From: Phialophora verrucosa
Taxonomy: Eukaryota > Ascomycota > Eurotiomycetes > Chaetothyriales > Herpotrichiellaceae
DNA length: 64,000 bases
Direction: 5' to 3'
NCBI GenBank assembly: GCA_002099365.1
Contig: MSED01000003.1
Location: 3,348,001 to 3,412,000 of the forward strand
The notes below the pieces were generated by a model. It saw nothing but the letters and a program-made list of their open reading frames with translations. It was not told the origin of the DNA and did no database searches. The position numbers and the translations under genes are program-made. This document shows positions 1 to 11,272 of the stretch, piece by piece (the stretch's first letter is position 1; every line of letters begins with the position of its first letter).

Positions 1-56
1 GCTGGTGGATCCGACGTGGGGCTGACCTGCTCAATCTCATCCTCGGCCTCGGTCAT
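1..56 (-). CDS. 5' end of an unknown protein gene, cut by the left window edge
   Basis: On the minus strand an ATG at 56-54 opens a frame that stays open to the window edge, giving about 18 residues that begin MTEAEDEIEQVSPTSDPP. An acidic, disordered-looking N-terminus of this kind is common in fungal nuclear or cytosolic proteins. The downstream part lies outside the window, so no family can be named. The call rests only on an open frame and plausible amino-acid composition; a chance ATG is possible. Confidence 0.4.
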   Translation of the reverse strand, partial: MTEAEDEIEQVSPTSDPP

Positions 57-1064
57 GCTACACCAGGAATTCGTATCACAAAACTCTCTGACAAAGTGTC
101 CACCACGTCCAGCTTCGGGAAGTCAAACTTGTGCTTTTGTGCGGGTCGCTGCCGTATACAGGTCAATGGCAGCTTGAAATTATCCGGGCGTGCGCTCGAT
201 TGGACGGGTCGGTCAGAAGCTGCACCGTGCGAGGTCAATCCCAGCTTTTCGCCTTGCCACTACCCTCCGACACGCCTGTGAACACTTCTGGGCACTGAGC
301 TGCCTGCCCCAAGGTCGGTCTCAAGGGTGCGACTAACGGCTCCTCTCGCCTTGACTCTCCCTGGCGGCTGGCTTCCGCCGCTCCGCCACAAATACACTCC
401 CCGAACTGCTCCGGTGACTTCGCCAGAAGTCTATTCTAAACTCAATCGCAACGCAGAATTATCATCAGGGTGAGCTCGCGGGCCGGCTTTTGGCCGCCTA
501 TCACGGGTCATCGTCACAGAGACACCTCTGATGGAAGGATCTGCCTTGGCCAATGGCGTGGGTTGGGTCCATTCTCGGCCATATCTCATCTTAGATATAA
601 CTTGCAGCACAGGGCAAGGTGGGTGCCATGTGAGGGAATACCAAGCCAATATGCACTTCGCTGTTTCTACAAATCTGGTCCAGTCGTAGCCTTTCAGGTC
701 GTATGCGTCCAAGCACAGACTTGACCCAAGCAACGGCTGTTCATGCTTCGCTAGCTGATTAACAGGCTGCGGCTGGACTACACCAGTGGGGTGCTCCCTC
801 GCTGTCTGTCACGGTGTTACCAAGGAGGCGTATACCCCTCAGCAGCGATCATCCTTTACCAATGCTCGTCCATGTCTGTGTTTTCAGCACGTTGCTCTAT
901 GAGGCTCTGACTCAGCTTAGAAAAATCCGGCCATGGACTCGTTCGCAACCTGAAATGCCTTTGTAGCCGCTATCTTTGTTCCTCAGCAGGCGATCTGCAC
1001 CCACACAGCCTGGGGTACTGGCACACCAACCTCGTGGCTCCCGTTCACCAATCTCACCAAAACC
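57..1064. other. intergenic, about 1 kb
   Basis: This stretch probably holds the promoter and leader of the gene leaving on the left and the promoter of the small plus-strand gene at 1065. Only short overlapping open frames without protein-like character occur on either strand. I see no tRNA or repeat. Confidence 0.5.
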
Positions 1065-1349
1065 ATGTCGCGCACGATCGAGATCACGGTTAGACAAGCT
1101 CTCCACATTGTGCAAAACAGCAGTACGGGACAGGTTGACGAACGTATCCTCCAGATTCTCGAAGACTTCCTTCGTCAAACCTGGGCGCGGATCCAGGCTC
1201 AGCCCGACACCTACGTTATGGATGTCCTCGAGTTCGGCGTGTTCAATCACTTCCGAGCACGGGCCGAGTTCCAGAACGAGACTGCCAGAAAGGCTATCTC
1301 AAGATACTGGGATAGCCAGCGTCCAAGCAATGGAGCGAATCCAACTTGA
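1065..1349 (+). CDS. small conserved fungal protein of 94 residues, function unknown
   Basis: A single-exon frame whose ATG sits in a good fungal context (caaaaccATG). The protein is well mixed in composition and looks helical. It carries a block around residues 30-60 reading TWARIQAQPDTYVM followed by EFGVFNHFRAR. From memory, short proteins with a similar QPD-S/T-YVM...EF-x-F-x-YF pattern are frequent in Pezizomycotina and have no assigned function. No signal peptide, membrane segment or cysteine is visible. A second frame overlapping in phase +1 (976-1413) is Arg/Ser-rich and judged a shadow. Start and stop are clear; function cannot be inferred from the neighbours. Confidence 0.65.
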   Translation: MSRTIEITVRQALHIVQNSSTGQVDERILQILEDFLRQTWARIQAQPDTYVMDVLEFGVFNHFRARAEFQNETARKAISRYWDSQRPSNGANPT

Positions 1350-2311
1350 CGCCGTAGGAAGCACGGAACTACGGCAACAACCGAGCAGGGAAACACAAGC
1401 CGGGTATCTTTGATGACTCGTGCCTTTTCAATAATCTCTACTTTTCAGGAAGGCTGTCCCACAACAGGGTTCAAGAGAGGAGTCGCCAGTTTCACCCAAG
1501 TATCCATCCATTCTTCTTTGAGGGACCCGAACGACGTATAACAGCGGAACCGACTCAGCAAGCTTTAGGCGTGCTGGAAGGAAATTCGAAGCCAGGGAAC
1601 TAAAGCCTGAAGTGAACTCGCGGAGCAGAAACCCGTCGTTAGCCCGGTCTACCTGGCAGCCGAGGGAGTCAACGATTGGAGGCGAGGGCATCAGTTTTGC
1701 AGATGCCTCCACATGTTCAAGAACGGTCAGGCTACCTTGCAACCTCGCAAGTATTGTCATCTGGTCCGAGGGTGTGCTGGACAAGCCTCCGCTTCTTTCC
1801 TGTCCACGCAACCTCGACAACATTCGTTGACATTTATGTATTACTCTCCTATTTACACTTATCGCAGCACTCAAGTCAGCCTCTTAACGGGTCTCTCAGA
1901 TACAGTATCGTGTAGGCTCTGCCTCGTTCTCACCGACTGAAGGGTAGGCTAGTCTTTCTGCGGGACATGCCCAGGATCAACTGTTCTTGCGACGCAGTCC
2001 GTCAAACCCAACCAAGGCACGTTCGCTGTTGCAGCATTATCACTTTGACCGACGACTGCCTACCTACTATTTGATACCGCTTCTTACTTTTGGACAGCGA
2101 TCTGCCAAGAACCTTGAATTCCGAGAAGGGAAAATGTCTAAGTTATGCCCGAAACCCAAGCACAGAGAGGTATGAGGCATGTTGACGCGCCACATTCCAA
2201 TGCTAAAACAACGTGTATAGGACCGTGCGACCACAACATTTACCTCCAGCAGCTCCTCGCGCAACTCTTTCTTCTTCTCACGATGCTCACGACGTGTAAA
2301 TCATACGCAAG
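1350..2311. other. intergenic, about 960 bp
   Basis: Contains a 148-codon minus-strand frame (1428-1874) and several short plus frames. None shows a recognisable motif or a credible splice pattern. The right end is the promoter of the secreted-protein gene starting at 2312. Confidence 0.4.
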
Positions 2312-3746
2312 ATGCTCTTCTCGATAATTCTGAGCCTGCTGGCTGGAGCGCCTTCTACACATGCTACGTTGGGCTCCAAACGACATGACTTTCTGTCACC
2401 ATATGGGTTGGGAAAAGCATTTCATGCTCATGCAAGACGGGAGAACTCCCAGAGGCAGAACATCAAGGTTGGCACCTCTCCCCAACCCTGAGCAACCTAT
2501 ATTGACACAATCGAGCTTGTAACGCGACAAACATCCCCTCCAATTACGACCGACCCTGATTGTGCCGTGTACGACGGCTATTTTTACACGACACCGCAGG
2601 AATATACTTGGCAATTACAGTGCTCGAACTCTTATAGCGGGACGGTCCTCGCGCAGACGACAGACACTAACGACTTGGGCTCATGTATCACGGAGTGCGT
2701 GAACTACAACCGCGACAACACACCGGGAGCATGTGTCGCCGTCACATTCTCTGGGGCATATACCGGATCAGATACCGTCTGCACGCAGTACAGCAGTGTT
2801 GACGAGGTCTACCTTGCGTCTGAAGAAGGAGGTGAGTGTTCCTGAATTAGGGAAAGCTGCATTACTTCCCACAAGCACGGGGTGCCAATATTGAGCCACA
2901 CGTTCTCCACAACCAAGAATCGCGCCTTCGACTGATGTATTATTGCGCTGAAGCTGACTAAGGGCACAGGTGTTGTAAATTCGGCGCTTCTAATCTTGGG
3001 CCCAGATGGAGAAATCTTCGCGACGGTGAGTTTTCTGAGAACATCAGCGGGTGTCAGGACCTTGGGTCCAGCCTCGAGAGGTTGATTACTTGATGCTAAC
3101 AGAAGATCAGCCGCAACCGGACCCATCCTTCCCTGGAGCACCGACTCAACCATCGGACGTCGATCCGTTGCCTAGTCAAACCACGACTTCCATCGAGACC
3201 ACACCACTAAGCACACTGTTTTTAACCACGAGCGCGCTGTCGGTGGTCACCTCATACGCCGCGTTCACCACCACCACTACTTCGACGAGTACGATTCTTG
3301 TCACCTCATGCCTACTAGGTCAGTCATGCCAACCAAATACGACGCCCACCTCTTCGTCATCCGGTCTGGGCACGCTGGATGGTATTGGTCCTTCGACCAC
3401 GACCACATCTTCCATCGGTATCAGCGACGGTGGCTCTAGACCATCCACCTCAACTACAACCACTACGAGTATGCAGCTTGTTCCAGGAAGTACTACATCA
3501 GGTCCAGTCACCCTGGATGCCGTTCAAACAACATTCACGACAATTGTTCCCTTCACCGAGTATAGAATCCAAGTTATCGAGATATGTGCAGCAACACCGA
3601 CCCCTTGCTCCCAGTCATTGAGCACCGCCACAAATGTTATGTACAAGACGGAGATATCTTGCTCACCAGGCGCATGCATAGGTGTGGTGCCTACAACAGG
3701 CTATTTGGTCGATGCGCTTGCAGCAGCAACTTGTGTCATTGTTTAG
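2312..3746 (+). CDS. secreted Ser/Thr-rich protein with PAN/apple-like Cys domain
   Basis: The proposed model has four exons: 2312-2467, 2516-2831, 2970-3025 and 3111-3746, giving 387 residues. Residues 1-18 (MLFSIILSLLAGAPSTHA) form a signal peptide. A Cys-containing block follows, with CSNSYSGTVLAQT, then SCITECVNYN, then CVAVTFSGAY and GVVNSALLIL. This matches the spacing of fungal PAN/apple-like domains, which bind protein or carbohydrate. The rest is a long Thr/Ser tract typical of O-glycosylated wall proteins, ending near CSPGACIGVV. Introns 2 and 3 have GTGAGT donors and good branch sites (CTGAC and CTAAC). Intron 1 is uncertain: it is 48 bp with a weak GTTGGC donor, and without it an in-frame TGA at 2489 ends the frame. 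No GPI signal is evident. Confidence 0.6.
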
Positions 3747-4567
3747 TATACAGTAGGAGGTGATTTTGGCGCTGGACCGGTGTTCTGTTTCGGAAGCTGG
3801 CGCTACCCTCTTCCGCTTCAATTGTACCTTTTTGCTGCCACAATCTGCTGCACAGCCTCCTTGGTTGTGTTTCTTCTGAATGCCCACGGATTCCAACAAC
3901 TTCTGTTATGCAATAGAATACTCATGCAATATTCATTGTTGTGAGAGAGTTTCGGAATGATACTAGCACTAGCTTGGTATGTTTATGTCCCCAGATGCAG
4001 CAGGTCTGCCGAACCGGAATAACTTCGGTTAGAGGATGTCAGAAATCTAGCATGCGACTCTTAAATCTCAAATTCTGCTTCCCCACGACCTGCGTAATAC
4101 AAATTCAGCCTCCGTTTCCAGATACCCAGATGCTGGCTGGAGCGCACGACCCTATTGTTGGAGATACACAGCGTGATGACGTTAGATGAGATCTCATGAG
4201 CTGACTATTGCCCGCCGAAAGAGCTTCCGGACAAGTGCCAATTTTGAGCAGCAATACTGCCATGTCCCACGGACGGCTGTCTTCCTGTACAACGTCAACA
4301 AAGAACATTTCAAAGTCTTCGATTAGTGTGGAGCCTGACGGGCAAAAATAAATCTCGCTAAGCTGGGCGCAAGAGATCGCTTTGTCAAATATTCTTTGTC
4401 GAGATACATTAGGTGCACAGGTAGGTGGAAGGTGAGGTTCATTGTCTGCCGCGCCCACAACATCTGCCTCACTCCTACTACTCTACCTCTTAGCACGCAT
4501 CATCCACCTGCGGTTTCGAAGCTCCTACAGACTTTTGCAACTTTGGTCATCCTCTTTCCTTGCAACG
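3747..4567. other. intergenic, about 820 bp
   Basis: Lies between two plus-strand genes for secreted proteins. A 117-codon minus frame (4105-4458) has no recognisable features. The segment should contain the terminator of the upstream gene and the promoter and leader of the GH16 gene. Confidence 0.4.
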
Positions 4568-7126
4568 ATGGTGCGCGTTAGTTTCTTTCCCGTAGCACTA
4601 ACGATCCTTGCTGGCCTTCTCCGGTCAGTGGCGGCAGATGCCACACCATGTAACCCGCTCAGTGGTCAGTACAGCTATCTGTCTGCAATTGTGTCTGGCT
4701 AATTTTCAGTAGTCACCGCAGCATGTCCTGCGATCCCTGGTTTAACCACTAATACATACTTCATGGATTTCACCCAACAAACCACCACTCCTACAGACTG
4801 GATCCTTGCCGACTATGCGAAGGTCGATTACGCCTCTCCCAACGGTGCGAATTTCACCATCGCAAAACGACACGATGCCCCTTACATCTGGTCTCGGTTC
4901 TACGTTCACTTCGGCCGCATCGAGGTCGTGATGAAGGTAGCCTCCGGTGGAGGTATCATCACAGGTGCGGTAATGATGTCAGACGACCTGGATGAGATAG
5001 ATTGGGAATTTTCAGGAAACAACTTCGGGAAAAGTAGCGGCTCTGTCTTGACCAATTATTTCGGTAAAGGTCAGATTGGCTGGTCCGACCGAGGTACTTA
5101 TCCTGCGGTTGATGCTCCTCAGGACAAATTCCACACATATGTTCTTGACTGGCAACCTGATCGCTTGACCTGGTCTATTGACGGTGTCACCGTGAGATCA
5201 TTGAACAACAATGGAGCAACCACTGGTTCGTACCAATACCCACAAACACCATCTCGGCTCCATCTTGGTATGTGGTGCGCCGGCGACCCAGACTCGGCCG
5301 CAGGTACGGTCCAATGGGCTGGAGGCTACACCAATTTCAGCGCCGCCCCGTTCTCTGCCTATGTCAAGTCTGTCAAGATCACGACTAGCAACACTTGCTC
5401 CAGCTACAAGTACCCTTATCCGTTTGACGGTACCTACAAATCAGTGCAATGCTCGAATCAGACAGTCACACTACCTTGCACATACGTAGTCGTTCCAGGC
5501 GACGACGGCGATAAGATTGCAAAGAACTTAACCGTCAACTTTGATACTTTGCAGGCCGCCAATCCTGGCGTGGATTGGGATAAACTGCTAATCGGCCAGG
5601 CCTTGATGGTTCCGGGTGGGACGTGCGCAACATCTTCGACCACCACTTCAATGCCATCAACAGGCATCATCTCCTCTTCAACCACCACACTCACGACTAC
5701 GTCCTCGTCAATCTCGACCACCACTGCATCAACATCGACTGCGTCAAGTTCTTCGAGCACGACGATGACTACATCTAACTCATCACCCTACACTTCGACA
5801 GATGCAGCGTTGAGAACATCAAGCACAACAACGATGACCGGTGCAGCAATCACTACTTCGACAACAATAAGCACTTCAGCCGCCGTGGTCACCACCAACT
5901 CATCACCCTTCTACTCGAGTACAGTAACTCGTGTGGTTTCGACCTCGACGTCGGCAATGACCACCTCAACCTTGACTACGAGCACCAGCCTGAGCACGGT
6001 ATCCCCCTCAACTTCTACGAGCAGCACCGCTACCTCTCCTTCCCTCACCCAGTCTTACACGGTGGTCGCAGGCGACTTTGGTTGGGCAATTGCGGACAAG
6101 AATGGTTGTTCTTTTGATGCTCTGAACGCTGCCAATCCCGGCATTGACTGGGACAACTTGCAGATCGGGCAGACTCTGAATTTGCCCGGCCAGATTTCTA
6201 ACTCTTCACCCGTGTCGACAACTCCTCTTGGCTCAGGTTCTGCCGTCGCTTCTGGTTCGACAACCACAACTCAGCCGTCGTCACCATCAACAACATCATA
6301 TGCACCTGGCTGCATCTCGGATTGGGGTTGCGGCTGGGGCGGTTTTCCCGTTCCTTCTGACTCAATGACTATGTCTAGCACTAGCAATCCTCCATCTGGA
6401 AGCCTGTCGACCTCGGACTATTCAATATTGACTAGCTCAAGCCTCTCGACTTCCGCTACTGTGTCTCCAGTGCCGTCCAGTAGTAGCTTCAGTGCACTTT
6501 CGTCGGCGATGTCAATTCCCTCGGTGTCATTGAATAGCTTATCGTCGAGCGTAAGTGTGTCGACGTCAACATCGCCATCTGATTCTGCTTCCGACACGAT
6601 CATTGATACCTCGAGCACTGCCAGCTCCACGATCACCACAACAGCAAACGTAGCCAACACCAGCACGCCAACACCAGCCTCATCTGGACCAACGCCAGCA
6701 TCAGCCTCAGCACCAGTAACGGCTACCCCGGCCGCGACCTCTAGCTCTAGCACGAACGCAGTTACCCCGGTGACCCCGTCCTCATCACCAACGTCGAAGA
6801 TGTTCTGCAATCAAGACAACTGCCTGCGCAACATGATCGACCCACGTTACTCATCTTCCATGCGTAACTTCTGCTCGAAGTATACAACCACGGTCTCCAA
6901 CACCACACCTTTGCCTACTTTCTTGGGTGGATGCTCTGCAGATGTCAAGAGAGTCAGTAGCGCATGTAGCTGTCTGATCACGAGCTTTGGAACGGGCACC
7001 GCAACTGCTTCAAGCTCGGCGTTGACGGCGTCGGCATTTCGGTCGGGAAGTCCGGCATCAGGGAGACAGGTTCCGTCTTGGTTGTTGAAGCGCTCGCCTT
7101 TGCGGTGGAATCGACTTGCAGCGTAA
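4568..7126 (+). CDS. CRH-type GH16 chitin-glucan transglycosylase with two LysM modules
   Basis: Two exons, 4568-4664 and 4710-7126, separated by a 45-bp intron, encode 837 residues. Residues 1 to about 24 are a signal peptide ending near SVAADA. The GH16 domain covers roughly residues 40-260 and carries the signature DEIDWEF, with Glu128, Asp130 and Glu132 in the E-I-D-x-E catalytic motif. This is the CRH/Utr2 group that links chitin to beta-glucan in the wall. LysM modules lie near 288-335 (YVVVPGDDGD...ANPGVDWDKLLIGQ) and 480-526 (YTVVAGDFGW...ANPGIDWDNLQIGQ), each followed by long Ser/Thr linkers. A Cys block near 730-790 (NCLR... SSACSCL) matches a domain common in fungal secreted proteins. 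No clear GPI signal ends the protein (final residues SPLRWNRLAA). Joining CRH-type GH16 to LysM instead of CBM18 is unusual. Confidence 0.88.
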
Positions 7127-8320
7127 ATATATTCGGGGTGTCATGCGATTTGTAAATGTGTCTCAAGACGGCGTTGGAAGATGAGATAGGCAGGCCTTCG
7201 GGGCTTGTACACTATTTCAATTGCCAACATAGCGCCTTCGTCAATAAACCAATGACATGAATTCACTCTTCTTGCTTATTGTTCGCGTTATGATTCACCC
7301 TGGCCATCCCGACACTTTGATATTTCCAGCAAGCTTACCCGTACTATTGACAAATGAAAAACTCGATAAATGACGCGCCGATCCGCACAGTGCTTCTGGC
7401 TAATGAAAATCATATCGCGCCCTCCCGAGCATGAGAGGTGGTGTTATGGAAGCAAGTTGTCCAAGCGATCGATCCATTTCGCGACTAAAACCCCGGTTTT
7501 GCAAGTCAGAAGGCAACCGTTCCACCTCGTCTTCAGTCGCATCTCGGTTGTAGCGTGCAGGTTCCCAAGAAGACGTGACGGCCATTGGTAGAGTATGCCA
7601 CCATTTGTTTCTCGGCGTGAGAAGCATGGTACGTCGTGTCCTGATTTCCCGTTATCGTAGCGGTAGGGCGTTAGCCGATGACCGACGAGCTGAGATACTC
7701 GCTTGCGTACAGAAAGTCCAGCCCTTGCCTCATATCAAAGTGACTGTCTGATTGTGGGCCCTACCACACACTGCCGAGATCGGGGAAATACTGTCCTCCT
7801 CTTTCAAGTCGAGCAATATTCTTCCATTTAGTAGGAATTTTATATACCCTTGTACCTTCCGTTCGCAGCGGCTATCATACCTTTCTCTTTCATTCCGAGT
7901 AGAAGGCTCGGCAGACTGCGCAGTAGTGAAGCCACACTTCAGCTTGACTGTAGGATCGTAACACCACTGCTTGACCGTGGGTAAATGACTTCCTCCCCAT
8001 TCTTTGTTGGTATCGGAGTTCGGCTGATGAGTTTTCACTGGCTCTAAGGATTACAGTAGAATAGCCAGCCTCGTTGGGTCAAGGGTTGTCAGCACACGTG
8101 ACAAGGCTGTGACTGACTAAGCAAAACTTGGCAAAATATCTTGGCACACACGAAAAACTGCGGAACTCGCATGCTGCGAACTTCGAGCCTTGAGATTGAA
8201 GGTTTTGTTACAACGTCTCTGAACCGCACCATCATTTCCCGTACGAGATACCCAGACCTCCAATCGCATCCGACAAGCCATTGACATTCCTGCAGATCGT
8301 CTCCTCGATAATCAGCCAAA
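7127..8320. other. intergenic, about 1.2 kb
   Basis: Follows the GH16 gene and leads into the ribosomal protein gene at 8321. Short frames on both strands show no family features. The last 200 bp should contain the strong ribosomal-protein promoter. I searched by eye for tRNA T-loops and saw none. Confidence 0.4.
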
Positions 8321-9175
8321 ATGACGAAGGGAACAAGTTCATTCGGCAAGAGTGAGCAATAACTCAACCCTCAACCTAGGTTGAAAGACATGAGCGATGT
8401 GGTTTCTGACTGGAATGGGCAGGGCACAATAAGACTCATACTCTATGCCGGAGGTCAGTGATTCCGATCAGTCTCCTGGGCTTGTCCTCCACTCGACCGG
8501 GAGGCGCAAGCAGGTTTGATTTGAGGGAACTGAAGAAACTGACTCGGATTGGTACAGATGCGGTCGTCGAAGCTTGCACATCCAGAAGCATACTTGCGCG
8601 AACTGTGGAGTATGTTTCCAACCCTCCTCATCCTCCCTCGATCTGTCGCCTCTGCGACAACCGCCCTCAGTCTTCCACTCGAGTAGCCTCCGGCGGCTAC
8701 GTCCGGGGTTTTTGAAATACTGAAACTGACACGATGCGTGCGCCGATAGTATCCTGCTGCTAAGATCCGCAAGTACGAATGGAGCGAGAAGGCCAAGAGA
8801 CGCAAGACCACTGGTACCGGACGGATGAGGCACTTGAAGTTGGTTGCAAGGTAAGAACAACACATTACATCTATCCCATCTTGTTTCTACGGGAGTCTGG
8901 AGGTCCATCTACGATCTAGTTGAGTCTGTGGAGAGTCGGCGCAGGCGATTGTACGGAGAACGCAACTACGAGGGGTATATCAGAAAACGCTGAGGCTGGA
9001 TGGTCTTCTCGCGAAGGCCATTTTGGGAGTTAGCCTATCACGATGAAAGAGAGGCGGAACCACCGAAGAGGAAACACAGGGACATTGGCTGACGCTATAA
9101 TGTCAATACAGGAGAGCTACTAATGGATTCCAATCCGGCGCCCCTAAGGGATCACGAGGACCTGCCAAGGCATAA
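8321..9175 (+). CDS. rpl37: 60S ribosomal protein eL37 (five exons)
   Basis: Exons 8321-8351, 8423-8453, 8558-8609, 8750-8850 and 9112-9175 splice to 92 residues. The protein begins MTKGTSSFGKRHNKTHT and contains IRKYEWSEKAKRRKTTGTG and RMRHLKLVAR, which are diagnostic of eL37. Cys19, Cys22, Cys34 and Cys37 form the CxxC...CxxC zinc site. All four introns have GT...AG ends; two start GTGAGC and GTATGT. The C-terminus NGFQSGAPKGSRGPAKA fits the family, and 92 residues is the expected length. eL37 is a small rRNA-binding protein of the large subunit. The gene lies in sequence where long frames occur mainly on the opposite strand; those are shadows. Intron 4 is the longest (261 bp) and is discussed under findings. 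Confidence 0.95.
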
Positions 9176-9766
9176 ACTAGGGGACGAGCCGCTGTTGTGA
9201 ATGGGGATGAATCGCGCATAAGGTCCCTTAGAAGTCTCTTTCCGCGAAGAACAAGAACAAGAGCAGTGCGAGGGGCCTTGAGAACGTGTGAGGTGGAATT
9301 GTGAGATGTCGCATGGGAGGAGGCAGACATCCCGGGCGCAGGAGCAGGGACAGGACACCATGAGGACTGCTTTTCTCTGTCAATCGAGACGATGCAAGAC
9401 TCGTCGGCCCACTGCACTAGCATGGGCTTGAATTCATCAAGCATTCTATCGTGGTCGACATGCGGCGAACTGGCATGCCGCCCATAGAGTCTGCAAAATG
9501 GGCCGGGTCGAGAAGGCCATGAATCAAAAATCTTGAAATTAAATACCCCGCCGTCTCTTTGCTCTTTCATGGCATCAAGTCACCTCAATTCTCATGATGT
9601 AGTCCTCGCCTCCAACCCATGGCTCGTGACAAGTTTGGGCATTCTGGCTCTGCCAATCCTTGATTTGTGGAATATTGTGTAGACGCTACTGTTGACTTCC
9701 CTCAGGTTTCCTCGTCCACAGCCTGAAGCCACTTTTGATCTTTCATACCTGTCCACCGGCACGCAA
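9176..9766. other. intergenic, about 590 bp
   Basis: Terminator of rpl37 and promoter/leader of the Elp6 gene. A 155-codon minus frame (9103-9570) overlaps the last rpl37 exon and has no domain-like content. Confidence 0.4.
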
Positions 9767-10876
9767 ATGCCGCAAACAATTCCTCCACCGCTGGTTTCTT
9801 ACCTGGAATCCAGCATTGCTTCTCTTCACGGCCAGACTCTCATCACCTCAGTGCTTAGTACACCTTCCCACTGGCTGCTGGTACGATTTGTCTACGCCGC
9901 CTTGTACGGCGTGGGAGATGATCCCGACGCCGGACAACCCAACGTAGGACCAGATGGGGTTAGAGTGGGAGAAAGACCAGTGGTCTTTGTGAGTCTTCTC
10001 CGACCGTTGAGTTTATGGATCGAGATGGGCAAGAAGATGGTATGTTCTCTGCTTTGTGGGAGTTTCAATTTTTCACGGCCGGTTTTCCGCCTGCTGCTTG
10101 CTAAAGCGGTCCCAGTCTCATGAAGTATCTGGCTGGGAAATGCTCACGTTTCTCTGCAGGGTCTTGATTTCCAAGCCTTCCTCCGGGAGAAGAAGATTGT
10201 CTACGTCGACGGGCTTACCGATGGTCCCTCGCCAGCAGGACCTGGAGATGCCTCTCTCCCACCAACGACCCGGCTCAAAGCACTGACTCTGGATGAGTTA
10301 CGGCACGCTTTGGATTCGGCTTTCGAGAGTTCCTCTACGGCTACAACAACTACCTCTACATCTAGATTGGGCGCGATTTCAAATACTTCGACGCTTCGAA
10401 ATCCTCCACTACCGACCTCCTCTTCGTCTACAGGAGCCGTAGACGCGAAACCACTTATTCTCCTCGACGGCATTGACTTCCTACTCGCTTGCCAACCTTC
10501 CATTTCCACAGTATCATTACAAGCATTCCTGTCGACGCTCCGGACAAGGTCTCGCGCGCTGGTTCTCACCTGCAACGCAGACGCTCCGCTGCTACAAGTG
10601 GCTAAATCTGTAAATCACGAGGGCGGGACACACTTGGAACGCAATCATGCACATTTCTTGACTTCCATGGCCCATCATAGTCGGTGGGTGTTCCAGCTCA
10701 GGGGTTTGGATACGGGGAGTGCAAAGGATGTCTCAGGTGTTATTAGGGTCAGCAAGGGCGGTGACGATCAAGACGAGATCTCGAGTTCAGGCAGTACAAA
10801 AGAGCTGCTTGACGCAGAATGGCTGTATCAGCTGAAAGGGGACGGTTCGGTGAGGGTTTGGGGCCGCGGAGAATGA
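9767..10876 (+). CDS. elp6: Elongator complex subunit 6 (Elp6-like)
   Basis: Two exons, 9767-10039 and 10160-10876, encode 329 residues. Elp6 is a RecA-like ATPase-fold subunit of the Elp4-Elp5-Elp6 ring. Elongator modifies wobble uridines of cytosolic tRNAs. Family features in order: RPVVFVSLLRPLSLW, the MGLDFQAF block directly after the splice junction, KIVYVDGLTDG, the Walker-B-like LILLDGIDFLLA, ALVLTCNADAPLL, and the C-terminal FQLRGLDTGSAKDVSGVIRV with DAEWLYQLKGDGSVRVW. As in other Elp6 proteins, there is no classical Walker A lysine motif. The intron has a GTATGT donor and a TCTCTGCAG acceptor. A low-complexity Ser/Thr insert lies near residues 145-185. The start was chosen because the preceding in-frame codons lack protein character. 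Confidence 0.85.
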
Positions 10877-11272
10877 TGTGGTGACACAATGTCTGCGCGA
10901 GATCATGTTGCTGGTTCGGAGTCCACAGAAGACAGCATATGATATTGCGGTCAGTGCATGTCTGAAGAACCGCTCTCGCTACAAAATTGCGACAAAGACT
11001 TTGTTACAATACCTTTGCCGCCAAGGGGGAAATAACAGAGTGGTCGGAAGTAATTCCGGGGGTTAGGAGGAGGATGCCCGTCGGTGGAGCATGATGCCAT
11101 CCTGGCTGATTGATATATCGGCCGAAAGCGGGATCTTCAGTCCAGTGATGTGCGCGTCCACTCAACGATGACTGAATCAAATGAGGCCTTGATAGGACTG
11201 CAAATACAATACACTTGCCCCCCGGTGGGAATCATATCGCATCGACAATTTTAAGCCGTCCCTTCGAGCATA
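10877..11272. other. intergenic, about 400 bp
   Basis: Terminator of the Elp6 gene and promoter of the dioxygenase-like gene. Nothing else is seen. Confidence 0.4.

Noticed and set aside
1428..1874. 148-codon minus-strand frame in the left intergenic region
   Set aside because: No recognisable motif, no conserved-looking core and no splice-site context; insufficient to call a gene.
8468..8908. 146-codon minus-strand frame
   Set aside because: Antisense to the exons and introns of rpl37, which is firmly identified.
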